A stretch of DNA of 64,000 bases from Faecalicatena_A orotica (GCF_040545875.1 NZ_JBEPMR010000001.1), one strand, 5' to 3'. Positions 19,488 through 28,504 are shown, counted from the stretch's first letter. The notes: a model not told the origin generated them from the sequence alone. Program-made: numbers and translations.

Positions 19488-21395
19488 TTATACTTCAATG
19501 ATTTCCCCTGCCATGCTGAGTTCATACCCTCCTATTGTCATGGCCTTTTCTTTAAATCCGCTGCTTTTCAGCACTTCTATGAATGCCTGTATCTTCGGCA
19601 GCTCCAGATTTTTCTTTTCCGTGGCAAAATCATATTCTTCCTCTCCCACCGGGATGAAATCCAGATCCATTGCTTTAGCAGCGGAATAAATTCCCATGCC
19701 TGCATCTGCGCCGCCATTTTTCACCAGGGCGGCTACTGCCATGTGTGTTGCCGCCTCTCTGTCGTACCCGTTGACTTCTGAAGGGGCAATTCCCGCTTCT
19801 TTTAATTTGTAGTCAAGGAAAACTCTTGTTCCCGCCCCCCGCTGGCGGTTCACGTAGTTTACCCCGGTGAGGTCACGGATTTCTTTGATTCCCAGTGGGT
19901 TACCTTTTTTCACAATGATTCCCTGAATTCGCCTGACGCCCTTGATCAGCACCATATCTCTGTCACTAAACAGCCTTTTCAGATAAGGTATATTGTAAAC
20001 TCCTGTATCCTCATCCAGAAGATGTGTGGGGGCAATGTGCGCTTCTCCTCGCTTTAATGCCATCAGACCGGCCATACTGCCTACATGGGTGCTGGAAAGA
20101 TATATTCCCGGATGGGTAAGGGGCATCCTGTCTGCCAGGATATCCAGAATTAAGTCATGGCTTCCGATCGCTACCACCGTATTACTGATTTCTTCAATAT
20201 CCCTGAATAACTCAACACTTACCGTCTCCCCGGCCTCATACCCTTCACTGTTCTTTTCTATGATACAGAACCCGTCGGCGCGGACAAGGCTCATCGCGGC
20301 ACCTGCGCCTCTGGCAAGGGGGGATGCCACAAAACGGTCATCCACCTTTCCCACTTTCACACGGACATATTCCTTATGTTTTAAGGAGGACACAAGACGC
20401 TTGGACAAAACGGCTTTCATCACATTCCTTGATGAGTTCGTTTCCCCGGAATACAGGTCCATAACCGGACGGACGAAATTTTCGAAATCAATATATGCGG
20501 ATACAGGATATCCGGGAAGTCCAATCACAGGTTTGCCTTCTACAATGGACAGAATTACGGGTTTACCGGGCTTGATTGCCACCCCGTGGACAAGTACCTC
20601 GCCCAGCTCTTTTAAGATATGCACCGTATAGTCCTCTGTCCCTGCGCTGGAGCCTGCATTCACAATCACAATATCATTTTCTTTCACTGCCCCCTGTACC
20701 GCATGCTTTATTTTTTCATAGTCATCCGGGATGGGCGGATAGCGTCTCGGAATTCCGCCGGAGCTTTCTGTCATTGCCGCAAACATCCGGGAATTGGATT
20801 CAATAATATCTCCCTCACGGGGCACCTGATCTGCCTCTATGATCTCTGTGCCTGTAGGGATAATGCCTGCCTTAGGTTTCTTTATGGCTTCTATCTCCAC
20901 AATTCCCCCACTCAGGAGAACGCCAATATCAATGGGGCGGATTTTATGGTTTCCTGCCAGCAGCATCTCTCCGGCCACGATATCTTCTCCCACGGGACGG
21001 ATATGCTGCCAGGCCGGAACTGAGGCTGTGATTTTCACACTGTCTTCTTCTGCATCAAGCAGGTCTTCCGCCATAATCACGGCATCATAGGGCATACGAA
21101 CCGGATCGCCTGTATCGACAACCTGATAATCCACTCCCTGTTTCAAAACGAGAGGGGTCACTTCCGAAGCCGTAGCTGTATGTGCGGATATGACTGCAAT
21201 ACCATCCATAGCCGCCGCATTGTAAAGAGGGGAGCAGTATCTGGCATACACTGCTGATGCGGTGATCCTCCCCAGACTTTCCTCTGTCTTGACCATCTGT
21301 GTCTCCCGGTGCATCACCTTAAGGACAGCATTTCTATAAATGGCCGCCGCTTCTTCTGCCGGGATCGTATTCAAATATAAATTTCTCCTGCCCAT
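19488..21395 (-). CDS. MoeA-like molybdopterin metal-insertion protein fused to a periplasmic-binding-like domain
   Basis: 635 residues. Residues 1-400 are a MoeA-type molybdopterin molybdotransferase: PLYNAAAMDGIAV, DTGDPVRMPYDAVIMAEDLL, GLPGYPVSAYIDFENFVRP. Residues 410-630 are a type-2 periplasmic-binding-like domain (GSHDLILDILADRMP, NRQRGAGTRVFLDYKL, GGADAGMGIYSAAK) of the kind linked to molybdate/tungstate sensing. MoeA proteins ligate Mo or W to adenylated molybdopterin in the cytoplasm. The fused domain may present or sense the oxyanion. It follows a separate MoeA by 24 bases at the end of the tup operon. Start ATG after AAGGAAT. Confidence 0.9.
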   Translation of the reverse strand: MGRRNLYLNTIPAEEAAAIYRNAVLKVMHRETQMVKTEESLGRITASAVYARYCSPLYNAAAMDGIAVISAHTATASEVTPLVLKQGVDYQVVDTGDPVRMPYDAVIMAEDLLDAEEDSVKITASVPAWQHIRPVGEDIVAGEMLLAGNHKIRPIDIGVLLSGGIVEIEAIKKPKAGIIPTGTEIIEADQVPREGDIIESNSRMFAAMTESSGGIPRRYPPIPDDYEKIKHAVQGAVKENDIVIVNAGSSAGTEDYTVHILKELGEVLVHGVAIKPGKPVILSIVEGKPVIGLPGYPVSAYIDFENFVRPVMDLYSGETNSSRNVMKAVLSKRLVSSLKHKEYVRVKVGKVDDRFVASPLARGAGAAMSLVRADGFCIIEKNSEGYEAGETVSVELFRDIEEISNTVVAIGSHDLILDILADRMPLTHPGIYLSSTHVGSMAGLMALKRGEAHIAPTHLLDEDTGVYNIPYLKRLFSDRDMVLIKGVRRIQGIIVKKGNPLGIKEIRDLTGVNYVNRQRGAGTRVFLDYKLKEAGIAPSEVNGYDREAATHMAVAALVKNGGADAGMGIYSAAKAMDLDFIPVGEEEYDFATEKKNLELPKIQAFIEVLKSSGFKEKAMTIGGYELSMAGEIIEV

Positions 21396-21419
21396 ATTCC
21401 TTCGCCTTCCCTTCGTCTA

Positions 21420-22652
21420 TCAAAACAGGTATACCGTTACCTGTTCTCCCTTTTTTAATCCTTCTGCATGCTCCCCGGTAATGACATAACCGTCTGCTTT
21501 TGTAAGAATCGTTATAAGCCCGGAACTGCCCAGTACGGGAACCGCCACATTTTGCCCGTCTTCTTCCTTTTTCAGTTTTACAAGCTGGCATGTCTGCCTG
21601 CCGGGCGCTGACGGAAGGTTGGTAGACATTACCGCCGTGATTCCGAAGGCTTCTTTTTCCCCTGTTAGTTCCCGCCAGAGCCATCCTGCCAGAATCTCAA
21701 ATACCATCATCGCGGCAGCCGGATGTCCCGGCAGCCCCAAAAGTAATGTCCCGGATGGTTCATCATAGCCGGTAATTGTCGGTTTCCCCGGTTTTAATGC
21801 AAGACCGTGGGTAAATACGCCTTCACTTGCAATCTCTTCTATGACGGATGCTGTCACATCCTTTTTCCCCTGAGAGCTTCCTCCCGATACCACCACGATA
21901 TCACTGTCCGGCATAAAACTTTTCACTGTGTTTTTAAGAAGGGTCCGGTCATCCCTTAAGACCGTCTCATGCTGTATACGGAAATTTAACTTTAAAGCCA
22001 GGGCATGCAGGCCATAAGTGTTAATATCCCGGACCTGTCCAGGAGACGGTGCTTCCTGCGGGGATACCAGTTCATCTCCCGTGGATATAATAGAAATGCA
22101 AAAGGGCTCATATACCTGTACCCCGGTAATTCCAAGTGCTGCCAGAGCTCCCGCTTCCTGAGGCCTTATTTTCCTTCCCCTCTTTAAGACAGCTTCCCCC
22201 GCCTTCATGTCTTCTCCTGCCTGTACTACATACGCCCCGCAAGACACGGCCTTGTACACCGCTGCTTCCTCACTTGAGAATAGCTCGCAGAATTCTACCA
22301 TAACCATAGCATCTGCCCCATCCGGAACCATACCCCCGGTAGGGACATAGACACACTCCCCTGCATGAAGTTTCATTTCTGCCGGACAGCCCATCTGTAC
22401 TTCACCGGTGATCTTTAGGAATACCGGCATATTTTCCGACGCCCCTCCTGTGTCCAGTGACCTCACCGCATAACCATCTACTGTAGACCTGCGAAACGCA
22501 GGTACCGGTTCACTGCAGCAGATATCTTCCGCCAGTACATACCCCACTGCATCCAGTATCCCTTTCTTTACCGTTTTCCTGCCCTTTTCCTTTACCGCAT
22601 CAGCAATTTTCCTGCGGGCCTCATCAATCGTATCAACCTTAAGCAGCTTCAT
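21420..22652 (-). CDS. moeA: Molybdopterin molybdotransferase MoeA
   Basis: Inserts molybdate or tungstate into adenylated molybdopterin. The 410 residues carry the MoeA landmarks: PAFRRSTVDGYAVRS, VPTGGMVPDGADAMVMVE, ISTGDEL, VVSGGSSQGKKD and LLGLPGHPAAAM. The start ATG overlaps the stop of the ABC ATPase upstream by four bases (ATGA), a sign of translational coupling. With its fused neighbour it forms a tandem MoeA pair. In organisms with both Mo and W enzymes such pairs are thought to discriminate between the metals; the operon with tungstate uptake favours a W role, by inference. Confidence 0.95.
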   Translation of the reverse strand: MKLLKVDTIDEARRKIADAVKEKGRKTVKKGILDAVGYVLAEDICCSEPVPAFRRSTVDGYAVRSLDTGGASENMPVFLKITGEVQMGCPAEMKLHAGECVYVPTGGMVPDGADAMVMVEFCELFSSEEAAVYKAVSCGAYVVQAGEDMKAGEAVLKRGRKIRPQEAGALAALGITGVQVYEPFCISIISTGDELVSPQEAPSPGQVRDINTYGLHALALKLNFRIQHETVLRDDRTLLKNTVKSFMPDSDIVVVSGGSSQGKKDVTASVIEEIASEGVFTHGLALKPGKPTITGYDEPSGTLLLGLPGHPAAAMMVFEILAGWLWRELTGEKEAFGITAVMSTNLPSAPGRQTCQLVKLKKEEDGQNVAVPVLGSSGLITILTKADGYVITGEHAEGLKKGEQVTVYLF

Positions 22653-23254
22653 TTTTTTACAAACCTTCCTTTTTCCATGTAGTGTATCTCGTCACAGAGC
22701 TGGTATATATGATCCATCTGGTGATTCACAATCAGCCAGGTGATAGGCCTTTCCTTTTGAATCTCACTAATTATTCCTACAAACATCTCTTCACTCTCCG
22801 AATCCAGATTGGACAATGTCTCATCCACCATAATCAGCTTTGGTTTGAATATAACAGCCCTAAGGAAAGACAGCTTCTGGCGTTCTCCGCTGGACAATGA
22901 CCTGGCATACTGGTTTTTCTGTTCCCTAAGTCCAACGCGGTTTAACATTTCATCAATCTCATCCTCATCCGGGCGGGTCCCTCTGATTTTCAGGGGATAT
23001 ATCAGGTTCTCATACACAGAAGTATGCATAAGATAGGGCTGCTGGGACATCATCGTAATATCACGGGATGAGAGCCCTTCATAATCAAGTATCCCTTTAT
23101 CCGGCGTGATAATTCCGGCCAGCATTTTCAGGAACACCGTTTTCCCGCAGCCGTTAGGCCCTACAATGCCATGTATTTTCCCCGGCTCTATATAGAAATC
23201 GTTCACTTCCATATGGAACTTCCCGATCGTCTTTTCAAGATTAGTAATTCTCAT
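22649..23254 (-). CDS. tupC: Tungstate ABC transporter ATP-binding protein
   Basis: 201-residue ATPase energising tungstate import. It has Walker A GPNGCGKTV near residues 33-41, signature LSSGERQKLSF, Walker B KLIMVDETLSNLD (T where most have P after DE) and the H-loop in LIVNHQMDHIY. Start is ATG 23254 after GGGGAGG; a longer reading (from 23284) adds an unlikely basic extension. It overlaps the permease gene by 14 bases and moeA by four. Tungstate specificity is taken from the TupA-type binding protein in the operon. Confidence 0.9.
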   Translation of the reverse strand: MRITNLEKTIGKFHMEVNDFYIEPGKIHGIVGPNGCGKTVFLKMLAGIITPDKGILDYEGLSSRDITMMSQQPYLMHTSVYENLIYPLKIRGTRPDEDEIDEMLNRVGLREQKNQYARSLSSGERQKLSFLRAVIFKPKLIMVDETLSNLDSESEEMFVGIISEIQKERPITWLIVNHQMDHIYQLCDEIHYMEKGRFVKK

Positions 23255-23924
23255 CTTCCTCCCCTTCTTTCTGAAGCAGGTCACAAATCCACTGCAGGAT
23301 AAATGCCATTACAAGCAGCAAAATCCCCAGGGCCACCCCTTCCGTAAATATCCCCTGGCTCTTTAGAAGGGAAATCGTCGTAGTCATGGTACGGGTCCTG
23401 CCTTTAATATTCCCGCCTACAAGCATCACAGCCCCTACTTCACTGATTGATCTGCCGAATCCGGTTACCATGCAGAAATAGATTTCTTTTCTCAATTCCC
23501 TGATAATCAGTTTTGCCGTCTGCCATCTTGTCGCCCCCATAGTGACGGCAAACGCCCTGATTGACGGGGCCGATTTTCTGGCATAAGAATAAATCATGCC
23601 GCTTATGATCGGGGTAATAATCAGAACCTGGGCGATTACCATCCCCTTAATAGTGAATAAAAGCGACAGAGGGCCTAAAGGCCCCCTCCGCATAATTAGA
23701 AGGTACACGACCAGTCCCGCCACAACCGGGGGCACTCCCATAAGTGTCCTGTTGATCCGGACAATGATTTTTTTACCGGGAAAGGAAAAACGTTCCAGCA
23801 AAAGCCCAAATAAGATTCCCAGTACAGATGAGATGGCAGTCGAGGAAACTGCCATGATAAACGTCACCTTAACTGCACTTATTATTCCTGCATCCGATAC
23901 TACACTTTTCAGCCATTCCAACAT
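23241..23924 (-). CDS. tupB: Tungstate ABC transporter permease
   Basis: 227-residue integral membrane protein with about five or six hydrophobic segments. The EAA-type loop that docks the ATPase is visible around residues 130-155 (AFAVTMGATRWQTAKLI), and the family sequence ISEVGAVMLVGGNIKGRTRT follows, typical of TupB/WtpB permeases. Start ATG 23924 follows GGGGGAAGG; a reading from 23945 has no better site. It lies 48 bases downstream of tupA and overlaps tupC. Confidence 0.92.
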   Translation of the reverse strand: MLEWLKSVVSDAGIISAVKVTFIMAVSSTAISSVLGILFGLLLERFSFPGKKIIVRINRTLMGVPPVVAGLVVYLLIMRRGPLGPLSLLFTIKGMVIAQVLIITPIISGMIYSYARKSAPSIRAFAVTMGATRWQTAKLIIRELRKEIYFCMVTGFGRSISEVGAVMLVGGNIKGRTRTMTTTISLLKSQGIFTEGVALGILLLVMAFILQWICDLLQKEGEEDENY

Positions 23925-23972
23925 ATTATCCTTCCCCCGCTGCAATCAATCATATTACGTTGTAAACAGTAA

Positions 23973-24878
23973 CTAAGAATCTGTCCCTGCATTTGGTGTG
24001 AATAATGCCTGTCCATACTCATCAATTCCATATTCACCAATCAGCTTCTGGATTTTATCTGAACAAATCCACTCGATAAAATCATTTGCCCCTTCATTAT
24101 TAAGCTCTGGATATTTTTCAGGGCTGACTGCAATGACACCATATTGATTCAAAAGATTGGCATCTCCTTCACAGACAATTTCCAGTTCACTTTCCAGCGT
24201 TGCATCTTTGCTCTGCTTTAACCATGTTCCCCTGTCTGTCAGGCAGTACGCTTTCTGCTCGTCTGCCATCGTAATGGTTGCCCCCATGCCCTGTCCGGAT
24301 TCTATATAATTCGGATCCGATGCCGGATCAAGACTTAAATTCTCCCAGATTTTCTTTTCCTTTTTATCCGTACCGGAATCATCACCCCTGGATACGAATG
24401 GAAGCTGGTCATTGATAATCTGCGTGAATACTGCATTGATATCATCTGTCTTTGCAATCGGCTCTTTCGGACCAATTACTACAAAATCATTATACATAAC
24501 AGGGAACCGCTCTACTCCGAAACCATTGGCAATAAATTCTTCTTCACTGGCTTTTGCATGGACCAGTACCACGTCCACATCGCCATTTTCGCCCATCTTA
24601 AGCGCCTCTCCTGTTCCTACTGCATTCCATTCCAGATCCCAGCCGGTATCTTCTTTAAAGATAGGCTTCAGATAATCTAAAAGCCCGGTATCTTCCGTAC
24701 TGGTCGTGGTTGCCATCATGAGCCGCCCCTTATCCCCGGCCTTATCTTCCTTCTGTTCCTCTGTCGCCGCTTTTGTCTCCTTTTTCTCCTCTTTCTTCTC
24801 TTCCCCGTTTCCTCCGCATGCAGCCAGAGAAACGCACATCGCTGCAGCAACTAAAACTGCTAATACTTTCTTCTTCAT
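23973..24878 (-). CDS. tupA: Tungstate-binding lipoprotein TupA
   Basis: Extracellular lipid-anchored receptor of the tungstate ABC importer. The 301 residues start with a lipoprotein signal peptide (MKKKVLAVLVAAAMCVSLAAC, lipobox LAAC, Cys 21), then a charged Lys/Glu linker (about 24-50). The TupA hallmark TTTSTEDTGLLDYLKP follows at about 57-72, and SRGDDSGTDKKEK later lines the oxyanion site. Tungstate is preferred over molybdate in characterised TupA proteins. The ATG follows AAGGAGG. The long untranslated leader upstream contains a Moco/Tuco-type structured RNA and a terminator, so expression is probably cofactor-controlled. Confidence 0.95.
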   Translation of the reverse strand: MKKKVLAVLVAAAMCVSLAACGGNGEEKKEEKKETKAATEEQKEDKAGDKGRLMMATTTSTEDTGLLDYLKPIFKEDTGWDLEWNAVGTGEALKMGENGDVDVVLVHAKASEEEFIANGFGVERFPVMYNDFVVIGPKEPIAKTDDINAVFTQIINDQLPFVSRGDDSGTDKKEKKIWENLSLDPASDPNYIESGQGMGATITMADEQKAYCLTDRGTWLKQSKDATLESELEIVCEGDANLLNQYGVIAVSPEKYPELNNEGANDFIEWICSDKIQKLIGEYGIDEYGQALFTPNAGTDS

Positions 24879-24950
24879 AAATTTTCCTCCTTTTCAAATT
24901 CCATGTAATATTTACAGCAGGCCATCATATAAAGTCAAAGCTACCGGGAA

Positions 24951-24980
24951 TAAAAAATGGCCTCTTGAAAAAGAAGACCA
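24951..24980 (-). terminator. Leader terminator upstream of tupA (expression platform)
   Basis: On the minus strand GGTCTT pairs (with G-U pairs) with AAGAGGCC and is followed by ATTTTTTATT. It lies between the structured leader and the tupA start, where a riboswitch-controlled terminator is expected. A further short hairpin (AATCCC/GGGGAT, about 24989-25005) between the two could act as an antiterminator. Confidence 0.62.
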
Positions 24981-25010
24981 CGCAATACGATCCCCGTAGG
25001 GATTCAGTGC

Positions 25011-25127
25011 GGATATTCTTTTCAAATACGGAAGGCATCCTCCTTTCGGAACATACCCATTGGCTTTCCATCATGGCATCCCGGATATTATCCTCCGGGA
25101 TACTTTAGATGGCAAAGCTCGAATTCC
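25011..25127 (-). ncRNA. Moco/Tuco-family riboswitch aptamer upstream of tupA
   Basis: On the minus strand the element is closed by P1: GGAATTC at the 5' end pairs with GAATATCC at the 3' end (one bulge). Inside, CTTTGCCATC pairs with GATGGAAAG, and a strong hairpin ATCCCGGA/TCCGGGAT follows. The conserved core CCAATGGGTAT and GGATGCCT match in order the core of the second element at 30910-31014. Moco-family RNAs control molybdenum and tungsten cofactor genes; here the downstream genes are tungstate uptake and MoeA. The assignment rests on remembered core features, homology between the two leaders, and context. Confidence 0.68.
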
Positions 25128-25152
25128 TGCAATCAATATGTTATTTTATTTT

Positions 25153-25923
25153 TCACTCTGTGCCATAGGTATGTGCCATCACATCCGACATCTTTTTCTT
25201 CCTGCACTCCGGACACAGGTCCTGTACCTCTTCCCCGCTTTTCCCTGCAGCAAGGGCAATCTCTTCTCTGGTCCCTATAACCGCCCCGCATTCCTGACAG
25301 TGTACAAGAGGGAACTCCCTTCCCCAGATGCTCCTCTTTGTTTCATCCTCTGTATAGGGAATGGCATCCACAGGACACACCCTGGTACAGCTAAGGCATC
25401 CCACGCAGACATCTGAAGGTTCATCATAGGGTGTAGATATCTTTTTTGACGTTCCCCTTAAAACCGTTGAAATAGCCCCGGTCCCCAGACTTGCACAGGC
25501 TCTTGCACAAAGGCCGCACATGATGCATTTCTCCCCCTCAATGGGTTTAAAACGGCTTCCGTCCATGACCCCGTACTGTCTGCACAGAGCTTGTATCTCC
25601 GTGCTTTCGGGGGCCCGCAGGGCAAGGAGCATCAACACTACTTTCCGGTCTTCTTTCACCCGTTCACTGTCTGTATATACTTTACAGGGCTTCTCTACCG
25701 GGTAGACACAGGATACTACAATCTTACTCCTTTCGTTTTCCACCACTTCTGCGAGGCACACCCTGCAGCACCCCTGTTCTGCGATTCCCGGATGATGGCA
25801 GAGTGTGGGGATATAGAAACCGTTCCTCCTCGCTGCTTCCAGAAGAAACTCCCCTTTTGTGCAGGTACAGGCCCTTCCATTGATTTCAATTTGTATCTGG
25901 TTATCCGGTTGAAATTCCGTCAT
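25153..25923 (-). CDS. HydA-N/NuoG-like iron-sulfur subunit of the tungsten oxidoreductase complex
   Basis: 256-residue electron-transfer subunit with no catalytic H-cluster domain. It has an N-terminal [2Fe-2S] ferredoxin fold (CHHPGIAEQGCCRVCLAE, about 42-59), the His-Cys [4Fe-4S] region (ALCRQYGVM), two [4Fe-4S] motifs (CIMCGLCARAC and CVGCLSCTRVC) and C-terminal pairs CQECG and CPECR. This layout matches the N-terminal half of bifurcating [FeFe] hydrogenase HydA and the small NuoG-like subunits of NAD-linked oxidoreductases. Its ATG overlaps the NuoF-like stop by four bases. It should pass electrons between the tungsten subunits, flavin subunit and ferredoxin. Confidence 0.87.
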   Translation of the reverse strand: MTEFQPDNQIQIEINGRACTCTKGEFLLEAARRNGFYIPTLCHHPGIAEQGCCRVCLAEVVENERSKIVVSCVYPVEKPCKVYTDSERVKEDRKVVLMLLALRAPESTEIQALCRQYGVMDGSRFKPIEGEKCIMCGLCARACASLGTGAISTVLRGTSKKISTPYDEPSDVCVGCLSCTRVCPVDAIPYTEDETKRSIWGREFPLVHCQECGAVIGTREEIALAAGKSGEEVQDLCPECRKKKMSDVMAHTYGTE

Positions 25924-27740
25924 ACAGCCTGCCTCCCTTCTATCACATTCTGCCGGGCACCAGTCCTGACCGCATCAAATTTACAAGTTTCACGGCAGCT
26001 TCCGCAGGCAATGCATTTTGATGCGTCAATGATATGTACTTCTTTCTTCCCGCCACTGATCGCATCCACCGGGCATCCTCTGGCACACATACCACATCCG
26101 GTACATTTTTCTGCCTCAATTTCAAAACATGTCAGATTTTTGCATACCCCTGCCGGACATCTCTTTTCCCTGATATGTGCCTCATACTCCTCCCAGAAAT
26201 ACTGTATTGTTGTCAGCACCGGATTGGCTGCCGTCTTGCCCAGACTGCACAGGGATGCCTCCTGCATCGTATGGCCCAGACGTTCAAGCAGTTCAATATC
26301 TCCTTCCCTGCCCCTGCCTTCACAGATATCTGTAAGGATTTCCAGCATCCTCCTTAAACCTTCCCTGCAAGGCGTGCATTTTCCACAGCTCTCTTCACAC
26401 AGGAAGTTTGTATAATATCTGGCTACCTCCACCATGCAGCTCCTGTCATCCATGACAATCATGCCGCCGGAACCCATCATGGCACCATAACTTGCCAGAG
26501 AATCAAAATCAACCTCCAGGTCCAGCATGGATTCCGGGATGCATCCCCCGGAAGGACCTCCGGTCTGAACCGCCTTAAATGGCCGGTTTCCAATAATCCC
26601 ACCGCCGATATCGTAAATCAGATGCCTTAAGGTCGTTCCCATAGGCACTTCCACGAGCCCCGTCCTTTTCACTTTACCAACAAGGGAAAATACTTTCGTG
26701 CCAGTGCTCCCCTTTGTTCCTGTCATGGCAAATTTTTCTCCACCCTCCAGAATGATTTTCGGAATATTTGCCAGCGTCTCCACATTATTTAACACGGTGG
26801 GCTGGTTCCAGAGTCCCCTTTGGACAGAACGGATATATTTTGCCCGCGGTTCCCCCACCCTGCCTTCAATAGAGGCCATAAGTGCCGTTGATTCCCCGCA
26901 GACAAACGCTCCGCCGCCCCGGACTACCGATAGCTTCAAAGAATATTCCGAGCCCATTACGGATGCTCCAATGATCCCCCTTTCTTCTGCATCCTGAATG
27001 GCTTTTTTAATACGTTTTACCGCAAGGTCATATTCATCCCTGATATAGAAAAAGCCCTCTTTGGCCCCCACTGCAATTGCTGCAATTGCCAGGCCTTCAA
27101 TAACAGAGTGGGGGTTTCCTTCCAGTATGGAGCAGTCCATGAACGCTCCCGGATCTCCTTCATCCCCGTTGCATGCCACATATTTGGGAAAATTATCATA
27201 CCTTTTCGCAGTCCGCCATTTCCGTCCTGCCGGAAATCCCGCACCGCCCCTTCCCCTTATTCCGGATTTTTCCACCTCATCAATAATTTCATCCTGGGAC
27301 ATGGACACTGCTTTCCTTAATGCTTCATATCCCCCCCTTTCCAGATAATCTCCGATATTCTCCGGGTCAATCTCCCCTACATCGCGCAGCACCATTTTAT
27401 ACTGATGTGCATAAAAAGGATTTTCTTCCTGGGAGCGGACCGGCCTGCCGGAATCGTCTTTATACATCAGGCGTCCTATCTCTTCTTCCCCCAGTACACT
27501 TTTTTCGACGATCTCGTCTGAATCCTCCGGCTTTACTTTATAGTATACCAGATTATCAGGCAGAATTTTAACAATTGGACCATTTTCACAAAAACCGTGA
27601 CATCCTGTTGTCTTGATGTCTGCTATAACCTTAGCATTTCCATTATGGCTTTTCACAGCCTGATTCAGGGCCTCAGCCACTTTCATGCTTCCATTGGCAC
27701 GGCAGCCGGTGCCGCAGCAGATTAAGATCTGTTTTTTCAC
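25920..27740 (-). CDS. NuoF/HydB-like flavin and NAD(P)H-binding subunit
   Basis: 606 residues in the HydB layout: N-terminal thioredoxin-like [2Fe-2S] domain (CCGTGCRANGS; CHGFCENGP), then the FMN/NADH-binding NuoF core (GIRGRGGAGFPAGRKW near residue 165; GDEGDPGAFMD), an SLBB domain, the [4Fe-4S] motif ESCGKCTPCREG, and a C-terminal two-cluster ferredoxin domain (CTGCGMCARGCP and CIACGSCRETC). Such subunits carry the FMN that reduces or oxidises NAD and is the likely bifurcation site. GTG start at 27740 with AAGGTGG upstream. It abuts the NuoE-like gene with no gap. Confidence 0.93.
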   Translation of the reverse strand: MKKQILICCGTGCRANGSMKVAEALNQAVKSHNGNAKVIADIKTTGCHGFCENGPIVKILPDNLVYYKVKPEDSDEIVEKSVLGEEEIGRLMYKDDSGRPVRSQEENPFYAHQYKMVLRDVGEIDPENIGDYLERGGYEALRKAVSMSQDEIIDEVEKSGIRGRGGAGFPAGRKWRTAKRYDNFPKYVACNGDEGDPGAFMDCSILEGNPHSVIEGLAIAAIAVGAKEGFFYIRDEYDLAVKRIKKAIQDAEERGIIGASVMGSEYSLKLSVVRGGGAFVCGESTALMASIEGRVGEPRAKYIRSVQRGLWNQPTVLNNVETLANIPKIILEGGEKFAMTGTKGSTGTKVFSLVGKVKRTGLVEVPMGTTLRHLIYDIGGGIIGNRPFKAVQTGGPSGGCIPESMLDLEVDFDSLASYGAMMGSGGMIVMDDRSCMVEVARYYTNFLCEESCGKCTPCREGLRRMLEILTDICEGRGREGDIELLERLGHTMQEASLCSLGKTAANPVLTTIQYFWEEYEAHIREKRCPAGVCKNLTCFEIEAEKCTGCGMCARGCPVDAISGGKKEVHIIDASKCIACGSCRETCKFDAVRTGARQNVIEGRQAV

Positions 27741-28214
27741 TTACTTCGCACCACCTTCCCGGACCGTCTGTATGATTCCTTTGAGCTTTTCCGGTGTTAC
27801 CCTGCCATAATACACATCATCCACCACCAGTACCGGGGCCATCGCACAGGAACCAAGACAGTTTACCGTCTCAAAAGAAAAAAGACCGTCACTGGTCGTC
27901 TCTCCCGGTGAAATGCCAAGTTCCCTCTCCACCCCGTCTATCAGTGTGGATGCCCCGCGGATGTGGCATGCAGTCCCGTCACAGCACTTAATAATATGCT
28001 CTCCTTTCGGCACAAGACTTAATGCTTTATAAAAAGTAGCCATAGCATAAAGGGAAGACACCGGACATCCGAGGTACTTGGCAAGCGCATTAAGGCCTTC
28101 CCTCGGAATATACTGGTATCTCCTCTGCATATCCTGCATGATTGCCAGGGCATGTCTCTGACTGCACTCATAAGAGTGGATTAACTCTTCAATATTCTCT
28201 CTGGATACCTCCAA
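27741..28214 (-). CDS. NuoE/HydC-like [2Fe-2S] subunit
   Basis: 157-residue thioredoxin-fold ferredoxin, partner of the NuoF-like subunit. The four cluster cysteines are in CDGTACHIRG (about 87-96) and CLGSCAMAP (about 128-136), the spacing seen in NuoE and HydC. The helical N-terminus is also typical. Start is TTG at 28214 with AAGGTGG eight bases upstream; no ATG is near. It lies 14 bases after moaD, inside the tungsten oxidoreductase operon. Confidence 0.92.
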   Translation of the reverse strand: MEVSRENIEELIHSYECSQRHALAIMQDMQRRYQYIPREGLNALAKYLGCPVSSLYAMATFYKALSLVPKGEHIIKCCDGTACHIRGASTLIDGVERELGISPGETTSDGLFSFETVNCLGSCAMAPVLVVDDVYYGRVTPEKLKGIIQTVREGGAK

Positions 28215-28228
28215 TATTTACACCACCT

Positions 28229-28504
28229 TTATCCCCCTGCTACAACCGGAAAAATAGACACAATATCTGAAGGCACCAGTTTTGCATGGATTCCTCCCAG
28301 ATGTGCCACATGTCTTCCGTTCACAAGGATAATAATCTCTTCTCCTAAATCTTCCCCATCCGGCGAAAGCATCTTCCCGCGAAGTTTGTCTCCATATTTA
28401 TCGCACAGTGCATGTGCAAGCTGATAAATATCTTCCTGATAAGGGAAATCCGTTATCTTACAGCCGGTATAATCACGTAGATATGCAAAAAATTTTATCT
28501 GCAT
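28229..28504 (-). CDS. moaD: MoaD-like sulfur carrier
   Basis: 91-residue ubiquitin-fold protein ending in the obligatory Gly-Gly (VVAGG), the site that is adenylated and thiocarboxylated for molybdopterin synthase. It begins with the family strand MQIKFFAYLRDYTG. Start ATG 28504 follows AAAGGAC. It lies between the tungsten subunit and the NuoE-like subunit of the oxidoreductase, a position known for AOR-type operons where a dedicated MoaD may serve the enzyme's pterin cofactor. Its E1 partner is probably the MOSC-MoeB fusion at 31107-32279. Confidence 0.9.
   Translation of the reverse strand: MQIKFFAYLRDYTGCKITDFPYQEDIYQLAHALCDKYGDKLRGKMLSPDGEDLGEEIIILVNGRHVAHLGGIHAKLVPSDIVSIFPVVAGG

Noticed and set aside
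22649..24878. Annotating this transporter as molybdate ModABC
   Set aside because: The binding protein has the TupA-type TTTSTEDTGLLDYL motif and the locus encodes an AOR-family enzyme; tungstate is the better call.
24989..25005. GATCCCCGTAGGGATTC inverted repeat considered as an attachment site or transposon end
   Set aside because: It occurs once, has no second copy or transposase nearby, and is better explained as a leader hairpin between riboswitch and terminator.
25591..26415. 274-residue plus-strand open frame opposite the NuoF-like and HydA-N-like genes
   Set aside because: Antisense shadow across two overlapping redox genes whose cysteine motifs are clear.
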